Assembly: GCF_001544695.2 (NCBI RefSeq)
Contig: NZ_FCOM02000023.1
Span: 44,389-108,388 of the forward strand
Direction: 5' to 3'
Origin: Caballeronia arvi
Lineage (GTDB): Bacteria; Pseudomonadota; Gammaproteobacteria; Burkholderiales; Burkholderiaceae
DNA: 64,000 nucleotides
Below are positions 1 through 8,739 of this stretch, piece after piece. The translations under genes were made by a program, and so were the position numbers. The notes below the pieces were generated by a model that was not told the origin of the DNA, made no database searches, and worked only from the letters and a program-made list of their open reading frames with translations. Within the stretch, counting starts at the first letter, position 1; the number at the start of each line of letters is the position of its first letter.

Positions 1-1
1 T

Positions 2-715
2 GGATGGGGCACGGGCGGCTTGCAGGTGACGTCGGCGATCATCGGCGAGCGCGATACGCTGAAGGTCATCGATCAGGGCTCCGATGAAACCACGAACGCG
101 GTGAACATTCGCCGCTTCTTCGCGCGCACCGCGGGTGTGGCGACCACTACGCGCACCGCCGATGCGACCATCGTGCAGACGCGTCACCGCATTCCCGAGA
201 CGCCATTGACGGATAAACAGATCATCGTCTATCAGGTGCCGATGCCCGAGCCTTTGTTTCGTCTCGAGCCGCGCGTGACGGAGTGCAGGAAGCTCCACGC
301 GCTCGCGGATTACGGCCTCATCAACGTGAAATACTATGAGGATATCGTGCAGCACGGCAGCATCGCGACGACCTACGATTATCCGGTGATGGTGAACGAG
401 CGCTATCTCACATCGCCATCGCCGATACCGAAATTCGATAATCCGAAGATGCACATGAACCCCGCATTGCAGTTGTTCGGAGCGGGACGCGAACGGCGCA
501 TCTATGCCATACCGCCTTATACGAAAGTGAAGAGCCTGGACTTCGAGGATCATCCGTTCAGCGTGCAGAAGTGGGAGCACGCGTGCGCGCTGTGCGGCTC
601 GCGCGATAGCTTTCTCGACGAGATGATCGTCGACGATCAGGGCAAGCGCATGTTCGTCTGTTCCGACAGCGACTACTGCCACAGCCGCCGCGATGACGAC
701 GAGGTGACACGATGA
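2..715 (+). CDS. phnJ: PhnJ, alpha-D-ribose 1-methylphosphonate 5-phosphate C-P lyase (5' partial)
   Basis: This is the C-terminal 237 residues of PhnJ, the radical-SAM enzyme that breaks the carbon-phosphorus bond in the C-P lyase pathway. The reading frame is open to the left edge, so the true start lies outside the window; the TTG at position 20 is internal. The visible N-terminus (GWGTGG, then IDQGSDETTNAVNIRRFF) and TRHRIPETPL are characteristic of the family. The C-terminus has the cysteine pattern CX2CX21CX5C (CALC, then CSDSDYC), which in PhnJ carries the 4Fe-4S cluster. Its stop overlaps the phnK start in an ATGA, so the two are translationally coupled. Identity is very secure. Confidence 0.97.
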   Translation, partial: GWGTGGLQVTSAIIGERDTLKVIDQGSDETTNAVNIRRFFARTAGVATTTRTADATIVQTRHRIPETPLTDKQIIVYQVPMPEPLFRLEPRVTECRKLHALADYGLINVKYYEDIVQHGSIATTYDYPVMVNERYLTSPSPIPKFDNPKMHMNPALQLFGAGRERRIYAIPPYTKVKSLDFEDHPFSVQKWEHACALCGSRDSFLDEMIVDDQGKRMFVCSDSDYCHSRRDDDEVTR

Positions 716-1482
716 ACGCACTGCTCAAGGCGACAGGCCTCACGAAGCGTTATGACGGACGCGGCGGCTGCGTCGATATCGATCTCGATGTCTATCCGGG
801 CGAAGTGCTGTGCATCGTCGGTGAATCGGGATCGGGCAAATCGACCTTGCTGAATGCGCTCGCGTTGCGCAGCGAGATCAATGGCGGCGCGCTCACGTAC
901 ACGACGCGCGAAGGCGAAGCGCTCGATCTTCTGACACTTGCGGAACCGCGCAAACGTCTCTTGTCGCGTACCGAATGGGGCTTCGTGCATCAGAACGCGC
1001 GCGATGGATTGCGGCGTAACGTATCGGCTGGCGCGAACATCGGCGAGCCGCTGATGGCGATCGGGGCACGTCACTATGGCCGTCTGCGCGAGACCGCCGC
1101 CGACTGGATGAACCGCGTCGAACTCGATGCCGCGCGCATCGACGAACTGCCTTCGGCGTTTTCGGGCGGCATGCAGCAACGCCTGCAGATCGCGCGTAAT
1201 CTGGTCACGGGTCCGCGCCTCGTGTTCATGGACGAGCCCACCGCCGGCCTCGATGTTTCCGTGCAGGCGCGTCTGCTCGATCTTCTGCGCACGCTCACGA
1301 GCAAGCTGCATCTCGCCGCGGTGATCGTCACGCACGATATCGGCGTGGCGCGGCTGCTTGCGCATCGGCTGATGGTGATGAGGGACGGGCGCGTCGTCGA
1401 AAGCGGACTCACGGACCAGGTGCTCGACGATCCGCAACATCCTTATACGCAGACGCTCGTTGCGTCCGTGCTGCCGGTTTGA
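712..1482 (+). CDS. phnK: PhnK, C-P lyase complex ATP-binding subunit
   Basis: This 256-residue ABC-type ATPase has Walker A GESGSGKST at residues 37-45, the signature SGGMQQRLQ near 150 and Walker B LVFMDEPTAG. PhnK is related to oligopeptide-importer ATPases (the C-terminal HPYTQTLVASVLP fits that group). In the C-P lyase system it binds the PhnGHIJ core instead of a membrane permease, consistent with no permease gene here. The ATG at 712 overlaps the phnJ stop by four bases, and phnL follows within a few bases, so phnJKLM reads as one operon. Confidence 0.95.
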   Translation: MNALLKATGLTKRYDGRGGCVDIDLDVYPGEVLCIVGESGSGKSTLLNALALRSEINGGALTYTTREGEALDLLTLAEPRKRLLSRTEWGFVHQNARDGLRRNVSAGANIGEPLMAIGARHYGRLRETAADWMNRVELDAARIDELPSAFSGGMQQRLQIARNLVTGPRLVFMDEPTAGLDVSVQARLLDLLRTLTSKLHLAAVIVTHDIGVARLLAHRLMVMRDGRVVESGLTDQVLDDPQHPYTQTLVASVLPV

Positions 1483-1486
1483 GGTG

Positions 1487-2263
1487 ATGATGACATTCGG
1501 TAATCAATTCGTCGCGAATGATGCGCTGATGCTGAGCGCGCGCGATATCGAAAAAACCTTCACGCTGCATCAGCAGGGCGGGACGCGCATCGCGGCGCTG
1601 TCGGGCGTATCGCTCGATGTGGAGCGCGGCGAATGCGTCGTGCTCGCGGGCGCATCGGGCGCGGGCAAGAGCACGTTTTTGCGCTGCATGTACGGCAACT
1701 ATCTCGCGACGCGCGGCAGTATCGCCATTCGCGACGATAGCAAGGCGTCACGTCATACCGTGCTGACCGAAGCCGCGCCGCACGACATCATCCGCCTGCG
1801 CAACACGACGATGGGCTACGTGAGCCAGTTTCTGCGCGCGATTCCGCGTGTGTCGTCGCTCGATCTCGTCGCCGAGCCGCTCGTGTCGCGCGGCGTGAAC
1901 GAAGACGAAGCGCATGAACGCGCAAGCGCCTTGCTCGAACGCCTCAACGTGCCGCGCCGCTTGTGGACGCTCGCGCCCGCGACGTTCTCGGGCGGCGAGC
2001 AGCAGCGCGTGAACATCGCGCGCGGGCTGATCGCGGCGCATCCGCTTTTATTGCTCGATGAACCCACCGCATCGCTCGATGCCGAGAACCGCGACGTGGT
2101 CGCCGATCTGATCGTCGAAGCGCGCGAGAAGGGCGCGGCGATCGTCGGCATCTTTCACGACGAAGACACGCGCGCGCGCGTCGCGACGCGCATCGTGCGG
2201 CTCGCCAGCGCCGCAGTACAGGACGCCGTTCAAACCGATTCCGGAGTGTTGCAGACATGCTGA
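1487..2263 (+). CDS. phnL: PhnL, ATP-binding protein of phosphonate catabolism
   Basis: This 258-residue ABC-type ATPase has Walker A GASGAGKST at residues 55-63, signature SGGEQQRVNIARG and Walker B LLLLDEPTASLD. PhnL is required, with PhnG, PhnH and PhnI, for attaching ribose triphosphate to the phosphonate. I start it at the ATG ATG pair (1487/1490) just after the phnK stop. The frame stays open to a GTG at 1460 inside phnK, but that would add residues unlike the family. The stop overlaps the phnM start (ATG at 2257), again showing coupling. PhnK and PhnL are paralogues; gene order and the LxxRDIEKTF N-terminus separate them. Confidence 0.93.
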   Translation: MMTFGNQFVANDALMLSARDIEKTFTLHQQGGTRIAALSGVSLDVERGECVVLAGASGAGKSTFLRCMYGNYLATRGSIAIRDDSKASRHTVLTEAAPHDIIRLRNTTMGYVSQFLRAIPRVSSLDLVAEPLVSRGVNEDEAHERASALLERLNVPRRLWTLAPATFSGGEQQRVNIARGLIAAHPLLLLDEPTASLDAENRDVVADLIVEAREKGAAIVGIFHDEDTRARVATRIVRLASAAVQDAVQTDSGVLQTC

Positions 2264-3390
2264 TCAAGAATGCGCGCATCGTGACGCGCGACGAGGACTT
2301 CGTGGGCACCGTGCGTGTCGAGGACGGACGCATCGCGGAGATCGCGCCGGGCCATACCGCCGTGCGCGAGGCCGAAGACTGGGACGGCGATTATCTGTTG
2401 CCGGGCTTCGTCGAACTGCATACGGACAACATCGAAAAGCATCTCGCGCCGCGTCCGGGCGTGCTGTGGAATCACGAAGCGGCGATCATCGTTCACGACG
2501 CGCAAGTGGCGGCCGCGGGCATCACGACCGTGTTCGATGCACTGGGCGTCGGTTCGCGTCCCGAAGACGGCGTGCGTGGCCGCGAGTTGCAGATTTCCTG
2601 CGCCAGGTCGATCGGCAAGTTCGTCGAACGCGATCTGCTGCGCGCGGATCACTTCCTGCATCTGCGTTGCGAAGTGGGCACGACGGATGTCGTCGAAGTG
2701 TTCGATTCGTTGTCGACTCACCCGCTTTTCAAGCTCGCTTCGGTGATGGATCACACGCCGGGACAGCGTCAATGGCAGGATCACGAGAAGTGGCGCAAGT
2801 ATCAGGAGCGACACGGCAAGTGGAGCGACGAGCACGCGAACAAGATTCTCGCCGAGCTCGCCGAGCATCAGCAGCGCTATGCGGCGAAGCATCGCGCGGA
2901 TATCGTCGCGCGTTGCAAGGGTTTGAACATCTCGCTCGCCAGTCACGACGACACGCTCGTCGAGCACGTCGAAGAAGCGGCGCGCGACGGTATCGCGCTG
3001 GCCGAATTCCCGACGACGCTCGAAGCCGCCCGAGCCGCGCGCGATCACGGCATCGCGACGATCATGGGCGCGCCCAACGTCGTGCGCGGCGGCTCGCATT
3101 CGGGCAACGTGTCGGCGCTGGAGCTGGCGAACGAAGGGCTGCTCGATATATTGTCGTCGGACTATGTGCCTTCGAGCCTGCTGATCGCGGTGTTCGATCT
3201 CGTCGCCAAGGCGGGCTGGTCGCTGCCGCGCGCGGTCGCCACGGTTTCGTGGGCGCCGGCGCATGCGGCGGGCCTCGCGGACCGCGGCGCCGTCGCGACC
3301 GGCCTGCGTGCGGATTTCGTGCGTGTGGCGGCGATCGACAACGTGCAGGTGCCGCGTGAAACCTGGCGCGCCGGACGCCGCGTGGCCTGA
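2257..3390 (+). CDS. phnM: PhnM, alpha-D-ribose 1-methylphosphonate 5-triphosphate diphosphatase
   Basis: This 377-residue amidohydrolase-superfamily enzyme releases pyrophosphate from ribose 1-phosphonate 5-triphosphate, the step before PhnJ. The metal-binding motif HTDNIEKH lies at residues 55-62. Later family signatures include MDHTPGQRQW, LASHDDT, GAPNVVRGGSHSGN and LSSDYVPSSLL. Length matches the family. It overlaps phnL by seven bases and is the last phn gene visible. No phnN or phnP follows; the next gene is a transporter after a 192-base gap that holds no recognisable gene. Confidence 0.95.
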   Translation: MLIKNARIVTRDEDFVGTVRVEDGRIAEIAPGHTAVREAEDWDGDYLLPGFVELHTDNIEKHLAPRPGVLWNHEAAIIVHDAQVAAAGITTVFDALGVGSRPEDGVRGRELQISCARSIGKFVERDLLRADHFLHLRCEVGTTDVVEVFDSLSTHPLFKLASVMDHTPGQRQWQDHEKWRKYQERHGKWSDEHANKILAELAEHQQRYAAKHRADIVARCKGLNISLASHDDTLVEHVEEAARDGIALAEFPTTLEAARAARDHGIATIMGAPNVVRGGSHSGNVSALELANEGLLDILSSDYVPSSLLIAVFDLVAKAGWSLPRAVATVSWAPAHAAGLADRGAVATGLRADFVRVAAIDNVQVPRETWRAGRRVA

Positions 3391-3582
3391 CTCATTACCT
3401 TACCCTCGCGCTTCATTCCCGGCGCTTTGTCATACGCGGGTAAGCCCGCGTTGACGAAGCGCAAGCTTCTTCAGTACCCTCAGCGCGAGTTCGCTATGTG
3501 AATCGCTGTTCGTCCAGCGAACATTTTGGGTCCGGGGTGCGCGTTTCGCCGGTTGCGCGCCCATCATCGAAAAGGGAATGAA

Positions 3583-4947
3583 GTGAGTAGAAGTCCTGCC
3601 GTGAACGTACAGACGTTCATCAACGAGCATCCGTTCTCGCCGTTTCAGTGGCTCATCTTCGGGATGTGCTTCGTCATCGTCCTGCTGGATGGTTTCGACA
3701 CCGCCGCGATCGGCTTCATCGCGCCATCGCTCGTGACCGAATGGGGCATCAGCCGTCCGGCGCTCGCGCCCGTTTTGAGTGCGGCGCTCTTCGGCCTCGC
3801 CGCGGGCGCGCTGCTGTCCGGGCCGCTGTCGGACCGGCTCGGCCGCCGCGCGATGCTGCTTTCGTCGGTGTTGATCTTCGGCGTCGCGTGTCTCGCGTCG
3901 GCGTTTTCGGCCGACATCACGCAACTGACGGCGCTGCGCTTCGTCACGGGCATCGGCCTCGGCGCTGCGATGCCGAACGCCGTCACGATGATGAGCGAGT
4001 TCTGCCCCGACAACCGCCGCGCGACGCTCATCAATCTGATGTTCTGCGGCTTTCCGCTGGGCGCTGCATTCGGCGGCTTTCTCGCGGCCTGGATGATTCC
4101 GCATTTCGGCTGGCGCAGCGTGCTGATGCTGGGCGGCATCGCGCCGCTGGTGCTGTCGGTGCTGCTGATCGCGACGCTGCCGGAATCGGTGCGCTACATG
4201 GTGGCGAAGGCGAAGCCCGTCGAGAAGATTCGTGCGACGCTCGCGCGCATTTCCTCCGACGCGATGCAGGCCGGCTCGTTCTTCATGACCGAAGCCGCGC
4301 CCGCAGCGGCCGGGCAGAGCGGCATGGGCGTGGTGCTGTCGCGCTCGTACATCGTCGGCTCGGTCATGCTGTGGCTCACGTATTTCATGGGCCTCGTGAT
4401 CTTCTATGCGTCGATCAACTGGATGCCGATCCTGCTCAGGGAATCGGGTCTGCCGCCGCAAAAGGCGACGCTGATTTCCGCGCTGTTCCCGTTGGGCGGC
4501 GTCGGCGCGGTGCTGTGCGGCGTGCTGATGGACAAGTTCAACGCGAACCGCATCATCGCGGCGTGCTATGCGCTCACCGCCGTGAGCGTGTATCTGATCG
4601 GCCAGGCGGCGGGCAACGTGGGCATGCTGGTGCTCGTCGTGTTCCTCGCGGGCGTGCTGATGAATACCGCGCAATCGTCGATGCCCGCGCTCGCCGCAGC
4701 GTTCTATCCGACGCAAGGGCGCGGCACGGGCGTCGCGTGGATGCTGGGCATCGGACGCTTCGGCGGCATCGCGGGGTCGTTCCTCGTCGCCGAACTGACG
4801 CGCCAGCACTTCAGCTTCGGTGCCATCTTCGCGACGATCGCGGTCGCGGGAATCATTGCGGCGGTCGCGTTGCTGATCAAGCAGGCCGCGCATCCGCAGA
4901 CGGCCCTGACGAGCGACCTGAAATCGACGGAGCCGGTCGGGCATTGA
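3583..4947 (+). CDS. MFS permease, aromatic acid:H+ symporter (AAHS) type
   Basis: This is a 454-residue 12-TM major facilitator. The DGFDT motif in TM1 (residues 36-40), the inter-helix loop motif GPLSDRLGRRAM and the RG-rich C-half match the AAHS family (PcaK/MhpT/VanK-like), which imports protonated aromatic acids. The GTG at 3583 is chosen because AAAGGGA lies six bases upstream; the frame extends to 3526 with a non-hydrophobic, unrelated leader. The substrate cannot be read from sequence, and no aromatic catabolic genes adjoin it. It stands alone between phnM and a strong terminator, so it is probably a single-gene transcript. The 6-7 loop is short for the family. Confidence 0.85.
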   Translation: MSRSPAVNVQTFINEHPFSPFQWLIFGMCFVIVLLDGFDTAAIGFIAPSLVTEWGISRPALAPVLSAALFGLAAGALLSGPLSDRLGRRAMLLSSVLIFGVACLASAFSADITQLTALRFVTGIGLGAAMPNAVTMMSEFCPDNRRATLINLMFCGFPLGAAFGGFLAAWMIPHFGWRSVLMLGGIAPLVLSVLLIATLPESVRYMVAKAKPVEKIRATLARISSDAMQAGSFFMTEAAPAAAGQSGMGVVLSRSYIVGSVMLWLTYFMGLVIFYASINWMPILLRESGLPPQKATLISALFPLGGVGAVLCGVLMDKFNANRIIAACYALTAVSVYLIGQAAGNVGMLVLVVFLAGVLMNTAQSSMPALAAAFYPTQGRGTGVAWMLGIGRFGGIAGSFLVAELTRQHFSFGAIFATIAVAGIIAAVALLIKQAAHPQTALTSDLKSTEPVGH

Positions 4948-4972
4948 TTCGACGGGTTCGCTAGTGGTCGAA

Positions 4973-5009
4973 CGCCCCGCATGACTACGGTCATGCGGGG
5001 CGCTTTTTT
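4973..5009 (+). terminator. Rho-independent terminator with UACG tetraloop
   Basis: A 13-bp perfect stem (4973-4985 with 4990-5002) closes on the loop TACG, that is, a C(UACG)G tetraloop of the extra-stable UNCG class. A run of six T follows at 5004-5009. It lies 25 bases after the MFS stop codon. The stem is also followed on the other strand by no T-run, so it acts rightward. Confidence 0.93.
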
Positions 5010-5167
5010 CTCTGGTTTAAAACCCAACGTCTCAAGACATTGAGAATTTACTCATGTCGATAGTCAGTCGAATCTGACATATTCCTGCCTCTCTCGGCAG
5101 CCTCATGGCCCACCGCCGATCCATCCGGCGCGCAGTACCTCGCGGCCCATCCAGAAACGAATAAAAA

Positions 5168-6985
5168 GTGCAGAAGAAGTTGATTCGACGCGGCGCGACC
5201 TTGTCGTTTGCCGCTCTGTTGTCGTTTTCCGTTTACTCCGTCGACGCGCAGCAATCCCTCACGCCCAACGACGCAGTCGCAGCCGCAGCCGCCCGGGCCA
5301 ACGCGCTCCAGGACCAGCAAGTCCAGCAGCAGCGCGACGCGCAGCAACGCGAATCCGCGGTCGAAGCGCCTGCGGTCCGCTCCGACATCCCCGATGCCAA
5401 AGGCTTCCCGTCCCTCCCGACGGAAAGCCCGTGTTTCCGCATCTCCGGCTTCGCACTCGACGTCCCGCCGACCCTGCCCGATGCCGCTCGCCAGCAAGGC
5501 GCATCGTCGCTGCCGCTCGATCGCTTCGCGTTCGCGCGCGAATGGCTGGAGCACTACCGTGGGCAATGTGTCGGCAAGGACGGCGTGAATCTGCTCGCGA
5601 AGGGACTGCAACAACTCATCCTCAGCCGGGGCATGGTGACCACGCGCGTGCTCTTGCCGGAGCAGGACCTGTCCAAAGGCACGCTCGCATTCGCGCTCAT
5701 TCCCGGCTTGATCCACGAGTTGCGTTTCGCCGATCCCGACACGACCGGCAGTTGGAAATCCGCGTTCCCCGCCCGTTCCGGCGATGTGCTGAACGTGCGC
5801 GATCTCGAACAGGGCCTCGAGCAGATGAAGCGCGTCGCGAGCCAGGACGCCGACATGAAAATCGAGCCGACGAACACGCCGGGCGAAAGCGATGTCGTCA
5901 TCAGCGTGAAGCGTGCGAAACCCTGGAGCGTGGTCGCATCCGTCGATAACTCGGGCAGCCGCTCGACCGGCAAGCTGCAGGGCAACCTGAGCGTGGGCAT
6001 CGACAATCTGTTCGGCCTCAACGACGTCTTCAGCGCGGGCGTGAATCAGGATCTGTATCTGCGCGACAAGCAGTTCGGCTCTCACGGCTTCAACGGTTCC
6101 TACTCGATTCCCTGGGGTTACTGGACCGCCTCGCTCTTCGGCTATACGAACACCTACTATCAGTCGATCGCGGGTGCGAATCAGACTTTCGTGTCGAGCG
6201 GGAATTCGCAGTCGGCGGGATTCAAGCTGCAGCGCGTCCTGTCGCGCGGGCAGAGCGACGTGCTCGCAAGCTACTTGCAATTGTCGAAGCGCTTCGGCGC
6301 GAGCTTCATCGACGATACGGAAATCGAAGTCCAGCACCGCAACAACACGTTCCTCGAATTGGGGCTGACCGATCGTCACTACTTCGGCGGCGCGCAGTTC
6401 GACGGCACACTGGCGTACCGGCAAGGCATCGGCGCATTCGGCGCGCAGCCGGGCCCCGTGTTCGAACCGAATCCGAACATTGCGCCGACTGAGCCGACCA
6501 AGCCCTACGATCCGACCTATCGCTTCCGCATGGCAGTGCTCGATCTGAACCTGTCGGTGCCGTTCGCGATCGGCAAGCAGAATTTCCGCTACGTGGGCAC
6601 GATGCACGGTCAGTACACGAACGACACGCTCTTCTATGTCGACGATCTGACCATCGGCAGCCGCTACACGGTGCGCGGCTTCGACGGCGAACAGATGCTC
6701 GCGGCCGAAAAGGGCTTTTACTGGCGCAACGAGTTGCAGGCGCCGCTCGGACAGACGGGGCAGTCGCTCTACGCGGGCATCGACTATGGCCGCGTGTACG
6801 GACCGAATACGGCGTTTCTCGCGGGCACGCAGCTCGCGGGCGCGGTCATCGGTTTGCGCGGCGGCGTGCCGTCGAAATTCGCCGGATTCAGCTACGACCT
6901 CTTCGCCGGTACGCCCATCTACAAGCCTTCCGGGTTGACGACCGCGCGCGTCACGTTCGGCTTCCAGTTGATGGCGCGTTTCTGA
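5168..6985 (+). CDS. ShlB/FhaC/HecB-family two-partner secretion transporter (TpsB)
   Basis: This 605-residue protein has a signal peptide (KKLIRRG, hydrophobic stretch, cleavage near VDAQ), a Gln/Ala-rich helix linker (about 30-75), two POTRA-like domains (about 90-250) and a 16-strand-type barrel to the C-terminal Phe. The conserved loop-6 motif VRGF is at 502-505, in the context TIGSRYTVRGFDGE as in FhaC and ShlB. These proteins export one large exoprotein (TpsA) across the outer membrane. The start is GTG at 5168 with only a weak A-rich upstream stretch. No TpsA, filamentous haemagglutinin or CdiA-like gene lies on either side, so the partner is either elsewhere or lost. An orphan fits the sequence best. 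Confidence 0.88.
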   Translation: MQKKLIRRGATLSFAALLSFSVYSVDAQQSLTPNDAVAAAAARANALQDQQVQQQRDAQQRESAVEAPAVRSDIPDAKGFPSLPTESPCFRISGFALDVPPTLPDAARQQGASSLPLDRFAFAREWLEHYRGQCVGKDGVNLLAKGLQQLILSRGMVTTRVLLPEQDLSKGTLAFALIPGLIHELRFADPDTTGSWKSAFPARSGDVLNVRDLEQGLEQMKRVASQDADMKIEPTNTPGESDVVISVKRAKPWSVVASVDNSGSRSTGKLQGNLSVGIDNLFGLNDVFSAGVNQDLYLRDKQFGSHGFNGSYSIPWGYWTASLFGYTNTYYQSIAGANQTFVSSGNSQSAGFKLQRVLSRGQSDVLASYLQLSKRFGASFIDDTEIEVQHRNNTFLELGLTDRHYFGGAQFDGTLAYRQGIGAFGAQPGPVFEPNPNIAPTEPTKPYDPTYRFRMAVLDLNLSVPFAIGKQNFRYVGTMHGQYTNDTLFYVDDLTIGSRYTVRGFDGEQMLAAEKGFYWRNELQAPLGQTGQSLYAGIDYGRVYGPNTAFLAGTQLAGAVIGLRGGVPSKFAGFSYDLFAGTPIYKPSGLTTARVTFGFQLMARF

Positions 6986-7163
6986 GCATGGCGATGACCG
7001 GCGGCGCCGCGCCTAAAGATCCCGCACCCCTTGCCGTTAAATTGCACGCTGCTTTCGAAATCGTGGCCGCGTCGCATTCCCGCGCGCAAACGTAAAACGC
7101 CTCACGATCGAAAGCCGCACGACGAGCGCCGCCCGGCGCTTCCATTGGCAATTCGACCCGATC

Positions 7164-8702
7164 GTGAAAAAACTTTCTTTCAAAACCAAGCTCATGAGCA
7201 TCGTGGGCTTCGTATGGCTCAGCCTGATTCTTCTGTGCACGCTCAACGCGATCTCCACGAAACAATCGCTGATGCAAAACCGTCAGGACGGACTCGCCGA
7301 GCAGGTTCAGTCGGCGACGAGTGTCGTCAGGTTCTATGTGAAGCAGGCGCAAAGCGGCGCGTTGCCCGAGGATGAAGCGAAGAAGCTCGCCGTCGCCAGC
7401 GTGCGCGCGATCCGCTACGGCACGAGCGGTTATATCGGCATCCTCGATTCGAAGATGTTCCAGATCCTGAACCCCGTGCGCCCCGACACGGAAAACAAGA
7501 TCAACGATTTCGTCGACAGCACCGGCAAGCACTTCACCGGCGAGATCGTCAAGCACGGTCTCGACGGCTCGCACATCACGACGTACTTCTATCCGAAGCC
7601 CGGCGAACAGGAGCCGCTGCCGAAGATCACGTACGGCGACTACGTGCGCGAATGGGACTGGCATGTCTACTCGGGCGCTTATGTCGACGATATCGACGCG
7701 GCTTTTCGCGCGACCGTGCTGAAGTCGCTCTTGCTTATCGGCGCGATTGGCGCGGCGCTGACGCTCGCGATGACGTTCATCATCCGCGGCGTGCTGAAGA
7801 GCATCGGCGGCGATCCGCAGGATGTGGCGATCGTCTGCCAGCGCATCGCGGCGGGCGACCTCGCGCAACCCGTGCAAGTGAAGCACGGCGACGATTCGAG
7901 CCTCATGCATTCGATGCACACGATGCAGTCGCGTCTCACGCAGACGATCGCGCAGATCAAGCTCGTCGCGGACGGCATCACGGCGGCTTCACGCGAGATC
8001 GCGGACGGTCATCACGATTTGTCGTCGCGCACGGAAGAGCAGGCGGCTTCGCTCGCGGAAACGGCGTCGAGCATGGAAGAACTCACGTCGACCGTGCGCC
8101 TCAATTCCGATAACGCGGGTCAGGCGACCCAGCTCGCGGCGAGCGCATCGTCGACGGTGGAAAGCGGCAGCGGCGTCGTGCTCGGCGTCGTCGCGACGAT
8201 GGACAAGATCGCGGGCAGCTCGGAGAAGATCGTCGACATCATCGGCGTGATCGAAGGCATCGCGTTTCAGACCAACATCCTCGCGTTGAACGCAGCCGTC
8301 GAAGCGGCGCGCGCGGGCGAGCATGGCCGCGGCTTCGCAGTGGTCGCATCGGAAGTGCGCGCGCTCGCGCAGCGCTGCGCCGCCGCCGCGAAGGACGTGA
8401 AGACGCTCATCGACGAATCGGTGACGAACGTCACGGCAGGGCAAGACCTCGCGCAGCAATCCGGCGACACGATGCAGCAGATCCTCACGTCCGTCACGCG
8501 CGTCGCCGACATCATGAACGAGATTTCGTCGGCGTCGTCGCAGCAGACGCAGGGCATCGAGCAGGTCGGCGTCGCGATCACGCAGATGGACGCCGTCACG
8601 CAGCAGAACGCCGCGCTCGTCGAACAGGCGACGGCCGCCGCTTCCGCGCTCGCGGTGCAGGCGGAAGAGCTGAAGCAGGCGGTCGCGGTGTTCAAGACCT
8701 GA
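7164..8702 (+). CDS. Methyl-accepting chemotaxis protein with single Cache sensor
   Basis: This 512-residue chemoreceptor has TM1 at about 10-30, a periplasmic single-Cache domain at about 35-185 (YGTSGYIGILD and the YxxxPWxW-like WDWHVYSGAYVDD), TM2 at about 188-210, HAMP to about 265 and a cytoplasmic signalling domain. The hairpin tip that contacts CheA/CheW starts near residue 364 (GIAFQTNILALNAAVEAARAG). The protein lacks a C-terminal NWETF-type CheR tether. The start is GTG at 7164, just before KKLSFKTKL, a usual MCP N-terminus. The ligand is unknown; small organic acids are common for this Cache type. It ends convergently with the hydrolase at 8740. Confidence 0.92.
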   Translation: MKKLSFKTKLMSIVGFVWLSLILLCTLNAISTKQSLMQNRQDGLAEQVQSATSVVRFYVKQAQSGALPEDEAKKLAVASVRAIRYGTSGYIGILDSKMFQILNPVRPDTENKINDFVDSTGKHFTGEIVKHGLDGSHITTYFYPKPGEQEPLPKITYGDYVREWDWHVYSGAYVDDIDAAFRATVLKSLLLIGAIGAALTLAMTFIIRGVLKSIGGDPQDVAIVCQRIAAGDLAQPVQVKHGDDSSLMHSMHTMQSRLTQTIAQIKLVADGITAASREIADGHHDLSSRTEEQAASLAETASSMEELTSTVRLNSDNAGQATQLAASASSTVESGSGVVLGVVATMDKIAGSSEKIVDIIGVIEGIAFQTNILALNAAVEAARAGEHGRGFAVVASEVRALAQRCAAAAKDVKTLIDESVTNVTAGQDLAQQSGDTMQQILTSVTRVADIMNEISSASSQQTQGIEQVGVAITQMDAVTQQNAALVEQATAAASALAVQAEELKQAVAVFKT

Positions 8703-8739
8703 AGACGTTCATCGGAGACTTCGTCCCGTTCGCTTTGAT

